Position numbers and translations under genes: made by a program. DNA of 64,000 bases, from NCBI GenBank assembly GCA_945878865.1, contig CAMCUD010000020.1:1-64000 (forward strand), given 5' to 3'. The notes beneath the pieces were generated by a model. The model saw only the letters and a list, made by a program, of their open reading frames with translations. It was not told the origin of the DNA and searched no databases. This DNA comes from Bifidobacterium breve. Its GTDB lineage: Bacteria; Actinomycetota; Thermoleophilia; Solirubrobacterales; Solirubrobacteraceae. This document shows, piece after piece, positions 46,681 to 56,074 of this stretch (positions are counted from its first letter, which is position 1; the number at the start of each line of letters is the position of its first letter).

Positions 46681-48438
46681 CTAGCGAACGTCGACGGGCG
46701 GTCCGCATGGGGCGCCGCGCAGCCGGTAGATCCAGATCTCCGGGCCGGGGCGCTCGTAGGCGAGCGGGAAGTAGACGTAGCTGCGGTCGAAGTCGAACGG
46801 CACCGCCTTCGCGCCGGGGTCGTACGGCCGGAAGCGCGCGGCCAGCCGCGCCTCGCGCTCGAGCCGCCGGTAGTACGCGATGGCGCCCGGCACCTTGTCG
46901 GGCTGGGCGAGCGCGCGCCCCTTCTGGTGCGAGCCGACAACCACCCAGCAGAACCGGCCGCGGCGGTACGCGTCGATGAGCTCCGGCCGCAGTGTCCGCT
47001 CGTAGTCCTCGACGTTGACGACCACGCCGCCGGGGACCCGCTCGCCGGTCTTCGGATCGACGTCCGATCGGCTCGTCGGCCACTTCAGCCAGCGCTCGCC
47101 GGTGCTCGTGCGCGTCGACGGCAGGCCCGGGTCCTGCGCCCAGCTGCCGGGCAGGAACGGCTCGATGACAATCTTGCGTCCCGCGGGGACGTTGCGCGAG
47201 AGCCACGCCCGTGCCTCGTTGCGGGTGTCCTCCCGGGAAAGGACCCGGTCGATGTGGACCGACATCACGAGTCCCTGCAAGAGGACGATCCCGGCCACGC
47301 CCGCCGCGACGACCCAGCGCAGGCCCGGCCGGCGGCGCGCCAGCAGCGCGACGACCCAGAGCACACCGGCGGCGGCCAGGAGGCAGAGGAACGGGAGGAT
47401 CGGCATGAGCCACCGGCCGAAGAACCGCTCCTGCGCGCCCATGAAGGCGATGAAGAGGATCGGGGCGGGCAGCAGCATCGCCAGCGCCCAGCGGTCGCGC
47501 CGCGCCAGCGCCGCCGCGCCTGCGCCCGCCGCCAGCAGCGGCAGCCACCCGAAGCCCCAGGTGAGCGCCCAGAGGTAGTGGCGCCAGCCGTTCGTCTGCG
47601 TCAGTCCGAGCTTGCCTGCCTCGTCCGCCGAGGCGTCGGACTGGTGGCTCAGCCCGTCGGCGAAGGCGCTGACGTCCAGCAGCGCGTACGGGTTGGCGAC
47701 GAGGAACGCCGCAAGCGCGGCGGCGCCGGCGAGGGCGAGGCCTCGCAGCGCGCCGCGCCGATCCGCGCCTGCCTGCGCGAGCGCCGCGGCGAGGATCGCG
47801 AGCAGGACGATCCCGCCGGTGTACTTCGTCGCGCACGCCAGCCCGAGCCCGGCGCCGGCGATCACCCAATCCCGCCGCGAGCCGCCCCGCAGCACGCCGG
47901 CGGCGCCGGCGAGCGCCAGGCAGATCGGGGCGAGGGTCGGCGCGTCGTTGAGCGCCTGGTGGCTGTAGAAGACCGGCAGGAACGAGACGGTCAGCAGCGC
48001 GCCGGCCAGCAGCCCGCCGGCGCGGCCGAACAGTCGGTTGCCCGCCCAGACCATGAGGCCCACCGCGACGGTCGAGAGCACCGCTGCCGCGAGGCGCGCC
48101 GCGATCCACACGGGGGTCGGGTCGCTCGCGAACGCCTCCGACACGCCCTCACGCCCGCCGAACCACACGAGGAAGACGGCATGCAGGACGTACGTGAACG
48201 CCGGCGGGTTGACGAAGTACCGCGGGTTGAGGTCATGCCCGAACATCCCGATCGCCCGGGGCACGAAGTGCGCGTTCTCGTCCGAGTTGTACGCCCACGG
48301 CATCCCGTGGCCGATCCCCCAGACCCGCAGGCCGAGCGCGATCAGCAGGAGCAGCGCGACCGCGATCGCGAACCAGTGGCTGCTCAGGCGGGCGCCGAGC
48401 CCGGGCGCGGTGCCGCGCGGGGCGTCAGCAACGGACAT
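46681..48438 (-). CDS. GT39/ArnT-like integral membrane glycosyltransferase
   Basis: 585 aa polytopic; PWAYNSDENAHFVPRAIGMF...; GLACATKYTGGIVLL. Confidence 0.82.
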   Translation of the reverse strand: MSVADAPRGTAPGLGARLSSHWFAIAVALLLLIALGLRVWGIGHGMPWAYNSDENAHFVPRAIGMFGHDLNPRYFVNPPAFTYVLHAVFLVWFGGREGVSEAFASDPTPVWIAARLAAAVLSTVAVGLMVWAGNRLFGRAGGLLAGALLTVSFLPVFYSHQALNDAPTLAPICLALAGAAGVLRGGSRRDWVIAGAGLGLACATKYTGGIVLLAILAAALAQAGADRRGALRGLALAGAAALAAFLVANPYALLDVSAFADGLSHQSDASADEAGKLGLTQTNGWRHYLWALTWGFGWLPLLAAGAGAAALARRDRWALAMLLPAPILFIAFMGAQERFFGRWLMPILPFLCLLAAAGVLWVVALLARRRPGLRWVVAAGVAGIVLLQGLVMSVHIDRVLSREDTRNEARAWLSRNVPAGRKIVIEPFLPGSWAQDPGLPSTRTSTGERWLKWPTSRSDVDPKTGERVPGGVVVNVEDYERTLRPELIDAYRRGRFCWVVVGSHQKGRALAQPDKVPGAIAYYRRLEREARLAARFRPYDPGAKAVPFDFDRSYVYFPLAYERPGPEIWIYRLRGAPCGPPVDVR

Positions 48439-49915
48439 ACGCGGCGTAGTACTGGCTCACCGCCTTGCGCTCGAAGCCCTCCGGCGGCACGTTGGTCTCC
48501 GGACCGTCGAGATCGTTGACGAGCAGCTGGTTGAAGAGCGCGGCCCGGCCGTGGATGACGATCGCCACGCCCTTCTCGGGCTCGGGCGCGTCGGGGTCGG
48601 TCCGCGCGATGACCTGGTCCTCGGGGAGGTTGAGGTCCCAGCGCACGTCGGGGATGAGCTTGTGGTTGGGGACGAAGACCGGCCCGCACTTCAGCCCGGC
48701 CCGCACGTCGGGGTTGGCCAGCACCTGCTCGAGCGCGACGTGCGCGTCGCCGCGGAACACGAGTTCGCTCTCGAGCTTGTTGACGTTGACCCGCGAGGCG
48801 GTGAAGGCGACACCGAAGACGACGAGCAGCGCCGCCCCGACCATCCACGCACGCCGCACCCAGCCGTGCTCGAGCATCGTCCACCCCGCGACCGCCACGG
48901 CCGCCATGAGCATGAGGACGAGCGAGGGAACGAGCAGGTAGCGGTCGATGACCGACAGGCCGGCAAGCCCGACCATCGCGAACGTGCCCACCCCGGCGAG
49001 GAAGAGCGCGGCTGGCATCTTCAGCCGCGTCGGGAACAGCACCACCGCGACCGCCGTGCCGGCCGCCGCGCCGACGACGACCGGGAACTTCGCGAGCTTA
49101 ATGAGGAAGTTGTAGAGCGCGTCGGGCACCGCGCCGATGCCCTTGTTGCGGCCCAGCTCCGCCGCGAGGTCGCTCGTGGCGGTCAGCGAGTACAGGGGGT
49201 TGCCCGTCACTGCGTAGTCCGTGATCGCCCAGATCACCGGCGCCGTCCAGACGAGCACGCCGCCGAGGATCCGCACCCGCCACGTCACGCCGGGCAGCAG
49301 CCACAGCCAGTACAGGCCGCTGAGCAGCCACGCCTCGGGGCGCAGCAGGCCCGCGAGCACGAGCAGGCCGAGCACCGGCAGGCCGCGCCGCGGATGGCGC
49401 ACTTCCATGACCGCGGCCCAGATGATGAGCGCGAGGTACGTCGGCTCGATGTAGCCGCGCACCGCGTAGAACGGGAAGTCGAAGCGCGTGCAGAGCAGGA
49501 GCGCCGCGGCCAACCCGACCAGCGGGGTGAAGATCTCCTTCGCCAGCGTGTAGACCCCGGCGACGAGCCAGACGAACGATGCGAGGCACAGGGCCGTCCA
49601 CATCCGGTCGCCGCCCTCGCCGAAGAGCGAGAGGATCCCGCCGACGAAGATCGAGAGCGGATGCTCGGTCGGCGCGCGATACGCCTCGAAGCTCAGGTTG
49701 ACGCCGTCGAGCAGCTCGCGGCCCCAGACCAGTGAGTAGATCGAGTCGTAGTTCGGCCACGTCGGGTAGACGAAGTAGCCCACGATCGCGATCGCGATGA
49801 GCAGCCCGAGCCCGATCCATTCGAGCGTGCGCAGGGGCACGCGACCGAGGCGCGGGGGCGGCTCGGCAGGGGTGTCTGACCCGGGATGAGTTGGGGTGAG
49901 CGTCACGCCCGACAT
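48425..49915 (-). CDS. Polytopic GT-C-type glycosyltransferase
   Basis: 496 aa; GYFVYPTWPNYDSIYSLVWGRELLDG...YRAPTEHPLSIFVGGIL. Confidence 0.78.
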   Translation of the reverse strand: MSGVTLTPTHPGSDTPAEPPPRLGRVPLRTLEWIGLGLLIAIAIVGYFVYPTWPNYDSIYSLVWGRELLDGVNLSFEAYRAPTEHPLSIFVGGILSLFGEGGDRMWTALCLASFVWLVAGVYTLAKEIFTPLVGLAAALLLCTRFDFPFYAVRGYIEPTYLALIIWAAVMEVRHPRRGLPVLGLLVLAGLLRPEAWLLSGLYWLWLLPGVTWRVRILGGVLVWTAPVIWAITDYAVTGNPLYSLTATSDLAAELGRNKGIGAVPDALYNFLIKLAKFPVVVGAAAGTAVAVVLFPTRLKMPAALFLAGVGTFAMVGLAGLSVIDRYLLVPSLVLMLMAAVAVAGWTMLEHGWVRRAWMVGAALLVVFGVAFTASRVNVNKLESELVFRGDAHVALEQVLANPDVRAGLKCGPVFVPNHKLIPDVRWDLNLPEDQVIARTDPDAPEPEKGVAIVIHGRAALFNQLLVNDLDGPETNVPPEGFERKAVSQYYAAYVRC

Positions 49916-49947
49916 CGCGCCAGTAGGATTACAGCCCCTCTTTCGTC

Positions 49948-51009
49948 ATGAAGCTCATCATCCAGATCCCCTGCTTTGACGAGGAGACCACGTTGCCGGT
50001 CACGCTGGCGGACCTTCCCCGGGAGGTCCCTGGCTTCGACACGGTGGAGTGGCTCGTCATTGACGACGGTTCGACAGATCGAACCGTCGAGGTCGCCCGT
50101 GCCAACGGCGTCGACCACATCGTCCGGCTCACGAACAACAAGGGCCTCGCCGCCGGCTTCCAGGCCGGTCTCGACGCGTGCCTGAAGCTCGGCGCCGACG
50201 TCATCGTCAACACCGACGCGGACAACCAGTACGACGCCTCGTACATCCCCGCGCTCGTCAAGCCCATCGTCGAAGGCAACGCCGACATGGTCGTCGGCGA
50301 CCGCCAGGTGATGGAGATCGAGCACTTCTCGCCGCTGAAGAAGATGCTCCAGCGCCTCGGGTCGTGGGTCGTCCGCCAGGCGTCGAACACCGAGGTGCCC
50401 GACACGACCTCCGGGTTCCGCGCCTACAACCGCGAGGCCGCGATCCAGATGGCGGTCGTCTCGAAGTTCACCTACACGCTCGAGACGATCATCCAGGCCG
50501 GCAAGCTCCTCGTCGCCACCGACCACGTCCCCATCCGGACCAACGAGAAGCTGCGCGAGTCGCGCCTCTTCCCGTCCATGTGGGCGTACGTGCGGCGCAA
50601 CAGCGTCTCGATCTTCAGGATCTACACCCAGTACGAGCCGCTGAAGGTCTTCATGACCCTCGCGTCGGTCATCGGGATCGTCGCGCTCGTCGTCTGGATC
50701 CGGTTCTTCTACTTCTACGCCATCGAGGGTGACGGCGCGGGCCACGTGCAGTCGCTGATCCTCGGCGCCGTGCTGTTCAACGCGTCGATCGTGCTCGGGG
50801 CCATCGGCATCCTGGGCGACCTGCTCGCGGGCCAGCGCGTGATGACGCAGCGGATCTTCGAGCGCGTGCGCCGCGTCGAGCTGCAGCTCGGCGTCGCACC
50901 GTCGCACTACGAGCCGGGCACGAACACCACCGGCCATCCCGCCACGACCGGCGCCGGCGCGGGCGGCGCGACGGGCAAGACCGAGGAACGAGAGGCTCTC
51001 AAGCTATGA
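49948..51009 (+). CDS. GT2 family glycosyltransferase (dolichol-phosphate mannosyltransferase-like) with TM region
   Basis: KLIIQIPCFDEETTLPVTL...WLVIDDGSTDRTVEVA...DVIVNTDADNQYD. Confidence 0.92.
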   Translation: MKLIIQIPCFDEETTLPVTLADLPREVPGFDTVEWLVIDDGSTDRTVEVARANGVDHIVRLTNNKGLAAGFQAGLDACLKLGADVIVNTDADNQYDASYIPALVKPIVEGNADMVVGDRQVMEIEHFSPLKKMLQRLGSWVVRQASNTEVPDTTSGFRAYNREAAIQMAVVSKFTYTLETIIQAGKLLVATDHVPIRTNEKLRESRLFPSMWAYVRRNSVSIFRIYTQYEPLKVFMTLASVIGIVALVVWIRFFYFYAIEGDGAGHVQSLILGAVLFNASIVLGAIGILGDLLAGQRVMTQRIFERVRRVELQLGVAPSHYEPGTNTTGHPATTGAGAGGATGKTEEREALKL

Positions 51010-51635
51010 GCACCACCGTCACCGTCGACGCCGAGGGCACGGTCACCGGCAACACGTACGACAAGTACAACACGACCAACCCGGTCGCCAAGCGCCTGCA
51101 GGCCGGCTTCGAGCGCTGCCTCGACGAGCTCTTCGCCAAGGCGGCGCCGCAGTCGCTGCTGGACGTCGGCTGCGGTGAAGCCCACCACACGTACCAATGG
51201 GCGCAGCAGCTCGGCGACAAGCGCGTCGTGGGCATCGACCTCGACGACGACACGCTGAAGTCCTTCTGGGAGCAGCGCACCGCGCCGAACCTCGAGTACA
51301 AGATCCTCAAGGCCGAGAACATGCCCTTCGAGGACAACGAGTTCGACGTCGCGACGGCGATCGAGGTCCTCGAGCACGTGCCCGACCCCGAGCACACGGT
51401 CGCCGAGATGGCGCGCGTCGCCTCCGGGCACCTGCTCGTCAGCGTCCCCCGCGAGCCGATGTGGCGCATGCTGAACATGGCCCGCGGCGCCTACATCAAG
51501 GATCTGGGCAACACGCCCGGCCACCTCAACCACTGGTCCAAGCGCTCGTTCGTGCAGCTGCTCAGCACGCACGGCGAGGTCGTCGAGGCACGGTCGCCTT
51601 TCCCCTGGACCATGCTGCTCGTCCGGCTTGGCTGA
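51006..51635 (+). CDS. Class I SAM-dependent methyltransferase
   Basis: SLLDVGCGEAHHTYQWAQQL; FDVATAIEVLEHVPDPEHTVAEMARV. Confidence 0.9.
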   Translation: MSTTVTVDAEGTVTGNTYDKYNTTNPVAKRLQAGFERCLDELFAKAAPQSLLDVGCGEAHHTYQWAQQLGDKRVVGIDLDDDTLKSFWEQRTAPNLEYKILKAENMPFEDNEFDVATAIEVLEHVPDPEHTVAEMARVASGHLLVSVPREPMWRMLNMARGAYIKDLGNTPGHLNHWSKRSFVQLLSTHGEVVEARSPFPWTMLLVRLG

Positions 51636-52959
51636 GACCGCCGCGAGCGAGGCCCCGCCGGAGCAGGAGGAGCGCGGACGGGGCTACGGCGCCGGCGCGC
51701 GCATCCTGTCCGTCGGCATCGCGCTGACGGGCGTCGTCACCTTCGCGTACTTCTCGCTGGCCTCATTCGGGCTGACCGCCGACGAGTATTCGCGGATCAG
51801 CCTCATGTGGTCGGTGCTGTTCGTCACAGTCACGGTGCTGTACCGGCCGATCGAGCAGCTGCTGTCCCGGACGATCGCCGAGCGCCGCGCCCTCGGCCAC
51901 GGCGACCATCCGCTGCGCGAGCCGTTCCTCATCCAGATGGGGTTCGCGCTGCTGTTCCTCATCGCCGCGCTGGCGCTCCGGGGGCCGATCGAGGACGAAC
52001 TGCTCGACGGATCCTCGTCGCTGTACTGGATCCTCATCGGCGCCGTCCTCGCCTACGCGGCGAGTTACTTCGCGCGCGGGTGGCTGGCGGGCCATCAGCG
52101 CTTCGAGCTCTACGGCGGCCTGGTGTTCCTCGAGGCCACGACGCGCGTGATCTTCGCGCTCGCCGTCGTGGTGGGGCTCGCGTCGGGGCAGACCGCGGTC
52201 GCGTTCGGCATGCTCGCCGCCCCCTGCGTCTCGCTCATCGTCGTGCCGCTGGCGTTCAGCCGCAACGACCCGCCCGCGTCGCAGGGTGAGGTCAAGGAGG
52301 CCGAGGGCGGGCTGTCGCTGCGCCACGGGCTCGGCTTCGCCGCCGCGGTGTTCGTGGTCATGCTCGCCGAGCAGACGCTCATCAACGGCGCGGTCATCAC
52401 CGTCGACATCACCAGCGGCGACGCGGCGCTCGCGGGCATCGTCTTCAGCATCCTGCTCATCGCTCGCGCGCCGCTGCAGCTCTTCCAGGCGATCCAGGGC
52501 TCGCTGCTGCCCCATCTGGCCGGGTTGAACGCCACGGAGGACGGTGGCGAGTTCTCCAAGGCGATCCGCGTCACGATCCTCGCGATCGCCGCATTCGCCG
52601 GTGCCGTGGCGATCGGCCTGTTCGCGCTCGGGCCGTTCCTCATGAACCTCGTCTTCAACCTCGACTACGACTGGAGCCGCGTCGGGCTGGGCATCGTCGC
52701 ACTCGGCATGGGCCTGCACCTGGCCGGCGGCACGCTCAACCAGGCGGCGCTCGCCCGCGGCCACGCGCGTGAGGCGTCGATCGCGTGGGCGGTGGTCGGC
52801 GTCGCGTTCGTGGCGTGGATGTTCTCCCCGGTGATCGACGACGAGGTCCTGCGCGCCGAGGTCGGGTACGCGGTCGCGGCCGCGCTGCTGTGCGGGCTGC
52901 TCACCTGGGTCTACCACCTGCGCCCCGACCCCCAGGCCGCCGCGGACCCGTCCGCCTGA
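51628..52959 (+). CDS. Polysaccharide/oligosaccharide flippase-like membrane protein (TTG start)
   Basis: 12-14 TM-like layout; VTFAYFSLASFGLTADEYSRISLMWSVLFVTVTVLYRPIEQLLSRTIAE; coupled to the methyltransferase. Confidence 0.78.
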   Translation: MAETAASEAPPEQEERGRGYGAGARILSVGIALTGVVTFAYFSLASFGLTADEYSRISLMWSVLFVTVTVLYRPIEQLLSRTIAERRALGHGDHPLREPFLIQMGFALLFLIAALALRGPIEDELLDGSSSLYWILIGAVLAYAASYFARGWLAGHQRFELYGGLVFLEATTRVIFALAVVVGLASGQTAVAFGMLAAPCVSLIVVPLAFSRNDPPASQGEVKEAEGGLSLRHGLGFAAAVFVVMLAEQTLINGAVITVDITSGDAALAGIVFSILLIARAPLQLFQAIQGSLLPHLAGLNATEDGGEFSKAIRVTILAIAAFAGAVAIGLFALGPFLMNLVFNLDYDWSRVGLGIVALGMGLHLAGGTLNQAALARGHAREASIAWAVVGVAFVAWMFSPVIDDEVLRAEVGYAVAAALLCGLLTWVYHLRPDPQAAADPSA

Positions 52960-52982
52960 ACGCTTCCGTACACTCGACCGCC

Positions 52983-53639
52983 ATGCTGCTCGGCAAGGAA
53001 CGCGACCAGGTCGCCGACACCGCACGAGGCCTCGCCGCCGCCGGCCTCGTGTCGGGGACGAACGGGAACATCAGCGTCCGCGCCGGAGAGCTCGTCGCCG
53101 TCAGCCCGACGGGCTGCAGGCTCGCCGAGCTCGTCGCCGACGACGTGGCGGTCGTCGATCTCGACGGCGTCCAGCACGACGGCGCCCTGGCCCCCACATC
53201 GGAGATCGCGCTGCACCTCGGTGTGTACACCCGCTACGACGGCGGCGCGGTCATCCACACGCACGCGCCGATGGCCACCGCGCTGTCATGCGTGCTCGAC
53301 GAGGTCCCGCTCGTGCACTACGAGATGCTCGGGCTCGGCGGCGCGGTGCGGGTCGCGCCCTATGCGACGTTCGGGACACCCGAGCTCGCCGCCGGCGTCC
53401 TCGACGCGCTCGACGGCCGGCTGGCCGCGCTCATGGCCAACCACGGGGCGCTGACGTGGGGACCGGACATGGCGACAGCACTCCGCGCCACCGAGCTGCT
53501 CGAATGGGCGTGCACCCTGTACTGGCGCGCCGCGCAGCTCGGCGCGCCGCGGACGCTCGACGACGCCGCGGCTCGCGCGGTGATCGACCACGTGACGTCG
53601 ACCGGCTACGGCGCGACCCGCGCCGCCGAGGAGGAGTAG
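52983..53639 (+). CDS. Class II aldolase/adducin family protein
   Basis: GLVSGTNGNISVRAG; AVIHTHAPMATALS; LMANHGALTWG. Confidence 0.92.
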   Translation: MLLGKERDQVADTARGLAAAGLVSGTNGNISVRAGELVAVSPTGCRLAELVADDVAVVDLDGVQHDGALAPTSEIALHLGVYTRYDGGAVIHTHAPMATALSCVLDEVPLVHYEMLGLGGAVRVAPYATFGTPELAAGVLDALDGRLAALMANHGALTWGPDMATALRATELLEWACTLYWRAAQLGAPRTLDDAAARAVIDHVTSTGYGATRAAEEE

Positions 53640-53642
53640 CGG

Positions 53643-54557
53643 ATGCGCGCGATCGCACTGGGAGTCCACGTCCTCGACGTGCTGTGCCGGCCGGTGGAGG
53701 CCATTCCCGAGGGCCAGGGCGGGCAGCTCGTCGAGCAGATCCGCATCACCGCCGCGGGGTCCGCGGGCGGGACGGCGCTCGTCCTCGCCCGGCTGGGGGC
53801 TGACGTGTTCAGCGCCGGCGCGGTGGGGACCGACGCCGCAGGCGACATGCTGCTCTCGCTGCTCAGCCGCGAGGGGATCGACACGTCGCTGCTGGTGCGC
53901 AGCGGCGAGCAGCAGACGTCGGCGAGCGTCCTGCCGATCCGCCCCAACGGCGAGCGCCCGGCGTTCCACGTCGTCGGCGCCAACGCGCTCGTCGGGCCCG
54001 ATTCCGTGCCCGACGACGTGCTCGACGCGGCCGGGTTCCTCCATCTCGGCGGTCCCGAGTTCATGGGCGGCGAGCAGGCGGCGAAGGTGCTCGAGCGCGC
54101 CCGCGCGCGCGGCGTCGTGACCTCCGCGGACATCCTCGCGCCGGGCGACCCAGGAGTCCTGGAGTGGATCGGGGCGGCCCTCCCCCACCTCGACTGGCTG
54201 CTGCCCAACGACGAGCAGGTGCTCGGCTTCACCGGGGAGACCGACCTCATCGCGGGCTGCCGCGCGCTGCTCGCCCGCGGCGTGGCGGGCGTCGCCGCGA
54301 CCCGCGGCGCCGAGGGCGCCGTCGTCGTGACCGCGGACGGCGTCGCAGAGGTCCCGGCATTCCCGATCGACGTCGTCGACACCACCGGCTGCGGAGACGC
54401 GTTCAGCGCGGGCTTCCTGCGCGGGCTCTCGCTCGAGCTCGACGCCGCCAACGCCGCGCGGCTCGGGTGCGCGGCGGCCTCACAGGTCGCCGGGGGCCTC
54501 GGGACGGACGCAGGTGCGTACGACCTCGAGACCGTGCGCACGCTGGCGTTCGTCTAA
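53643..54557 (+). CDS. PfkB/ribokinase family carbohydrate kinase
   Basis: GGTALVLARLGADVFSAGAVGTDAAGD; C-terminal DTTGCGDAFSAGFLRGL. Confidence 0.93.
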   Translation: MRAIALGVHVLDVLCRPVEAIPEGQGGQLVEQIRITAAGSAGGTALVLARLGADVFSAGAVGTDAAGDMLLSLLSREGIDTSLLVRSGEQQTSASVLPIRPNGERPAFHVVGANALVGPDSVPDDVLDAAGFLHLGGPEFMGGEQAAKVLERARARGVVTSADILAPGDPGVLEWIGAALPHLDWLLPNDEQVLGFTGETDLIAGCRALLARGVAGVAATRGAEGAVVVTADGVAEVPAFPIDVVDTTGCGDAFSAGFLRGLSLELDAANAARLGCAAASQVAGGLGTDAGAYDLETVRTLAFV

Positions 54558-56026
54558 CCCAGCTCGGCGGCTGGCTCCGCCGCCGGCTGCGCCTGAGGAC
54601 GGAGCCGCCGCGGCAGGATGAAGGCCGCGACGAGGAACCCGACGGCGAACATGACCGTCGCGACGTAGAACGCCGTCGTGTAGCCGTGGACCGCGGCCGC
54701 TGACGCCAGGCCCGGGCCGGGGGTGTGGCTGGACGCGTAGTTCGCAGCCGAGCTCGTGAAGATCGTCGAGAGGACCGCGGTGCCGACGGCGCCGCCGACC
54801 TGCTGGCACGTGTTGACCATCGCGGACGCGACACCCGCCTCGTAGCGCTCGACCCCGAGCGTCGCGGTGGCGAACGACGGCGCGAAGATGCACGGCATGC
54901 CGATGCCGATGATGACGAGCCCGGGAAGAACGTCGGCGGCGTAGGTCGACGTCGGCGTGAGCTGCGCGAAGAACCCGAGCATGGCGGTGGCGCCGAGCGC
55001 CATGCCCGTGAGGATGATCGGCCGGGCCCCGACCCGCGGGAGCACCTTCGTCTGCACCGTCGGCGCGACGAGGAAGATCATCGCGGTCATCGGGAGGAAC
55101 GCCACGCCGGTCTTCAGCGGCGAGTACCCGAGGTTCTGCTGCATGAAGTAGGTCAGGAACAGGAAGACGGCGAAGACGCTGGCGCCGGCGATCGCGATGG
55201 ACGAGTACGCGCCGCCGCGCGCGCGATCCCACACGATGTGCAGGGGAAGCAACGGCTCGGCGACCCGGCGCTCCCAGATGACGAAGGCGACGAGCAGCAG
55301 GACGCCCGCGGTGAGCGAGATGATCGTCGTCGGCGACGACCACGACTCCGTCGCGGCCTCCGAGAACCCGAAGACGATCGCGAAGAGCCCTGAGCACGCC
55401 AGCGCGGCGCCGAGGACGTCGATGCGCGGCTTCTGCGGGTGCGCTTCGTTGACGATCAGCCGCAGCGCGGCGAACGCCGCGGGGATGGCGATCAGCAGGT
55501 TGACGTAGAAGCACCACCGCCACGTCAGGACATCCGTCAGGATGCCGCCGAGCAGGAGGCCCACCGACGCGCCGGCGGTGGCGACCGCCGCGAAGATGCC
55601 GAAGGCCTTGGCCCGCTCCGGCGAGTTGGCGAACGTCACCGTCAGCAGCGACAGCGCCGACGGCGCGAGGAGCGCCCCGAACACGCCCTGCAGGGTGCGG
55701 GCCACGACGAGCACGCCGAAGGACGGGGCGAGCCCGCCGAGGAACGACGCGGCCGAGAACCCGATGAGGCCGGCGATGAACGTCCACTTGCGGCCGAAGA
55801 GATCGCCGATCTTGCCGCCGATCAGCAGCAGGCTGCCGAACGCCAGCGCGTAGGCGGTGACCACCCACTGGCGGTTGTCGGCCGAGAACCCGAGATCGGC
55901 CTGGGCCGAGGGCAGGGCGATGTTCACGATGGTCGCGTCGAGCACGACCATGAGCTGGGCCACTCCGAGGAGGGCGAGCACCGCCCAGCGGTTCGGTTCG
56001 GCGGCGGGGGTCCTGGCGGCGAGCAT
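54554..56026 (-). CDS. MFS drug-efflux transporter (EmrB/QacA type)
   Basis: LMVVLDATIVNIALPSAQADLGFSADNRQWVVTAYALAFGSLLLIGGKIGDLFGRK. Confidence 0.93.
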   Translation of the reverse strand: MLAARTPAAEPNRWAVLALLGVAQLMVVLDATIVNIALPSAQADLGFSADNRQWVVTAYALAFGSLLLIGGKIGDLFGRKWTFIAGLIGFSAASFLGGLAPSFGVLVVARTLQGVFGALLAPSALSLLTVTFANSPERAKAFGIFAAVATAGASVGLLLGGILTDVLTWRWCFYVNLLIAIPAAFAALRLIVNEAHPQKPRIDVLGAALACSGLFAIVFGFSEAATESWSSPTTIISLTAGVLLLVAFVIWERRVAEPLLPLHIVWDRARGGAYSSIAIAGASVFAVFLFLTYFMQQNLGYSPLKTGVAFLPMTAMIFLVAPTVQTKVLPRVGARPIILTGMALGATAMLGFFAQLTPTSTYAADVLPGLVIIGIGMPCIFAPSFATATLGVERYEAGVASAMVNTCQQVGGAVGTAVLSTIFTSSAANYASSHTPGPGLASAAAVHGYTTAFYVATVMFAVGFLVAAFILPRRLRPQAQPAAEPAAELG

Positions 56027-56074
56027 GGTTCGAGCATACAAAAGCGGAGGCCGCCTCCGTTCTGGATGCGGTCC

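Noticed and set aside
46222-48519. 765-aa + strand ORF
   Set aside because: Antisense to ribD and the GT-C gene; charged low-complexity composition.
54554-54557. Convergent stop overlap CTAA between pfkB-like and MFS genes (also at 23117-23120)
   Set aside because: Common outcome of TAA/TAG overlap in compact genomes; not informative alone.
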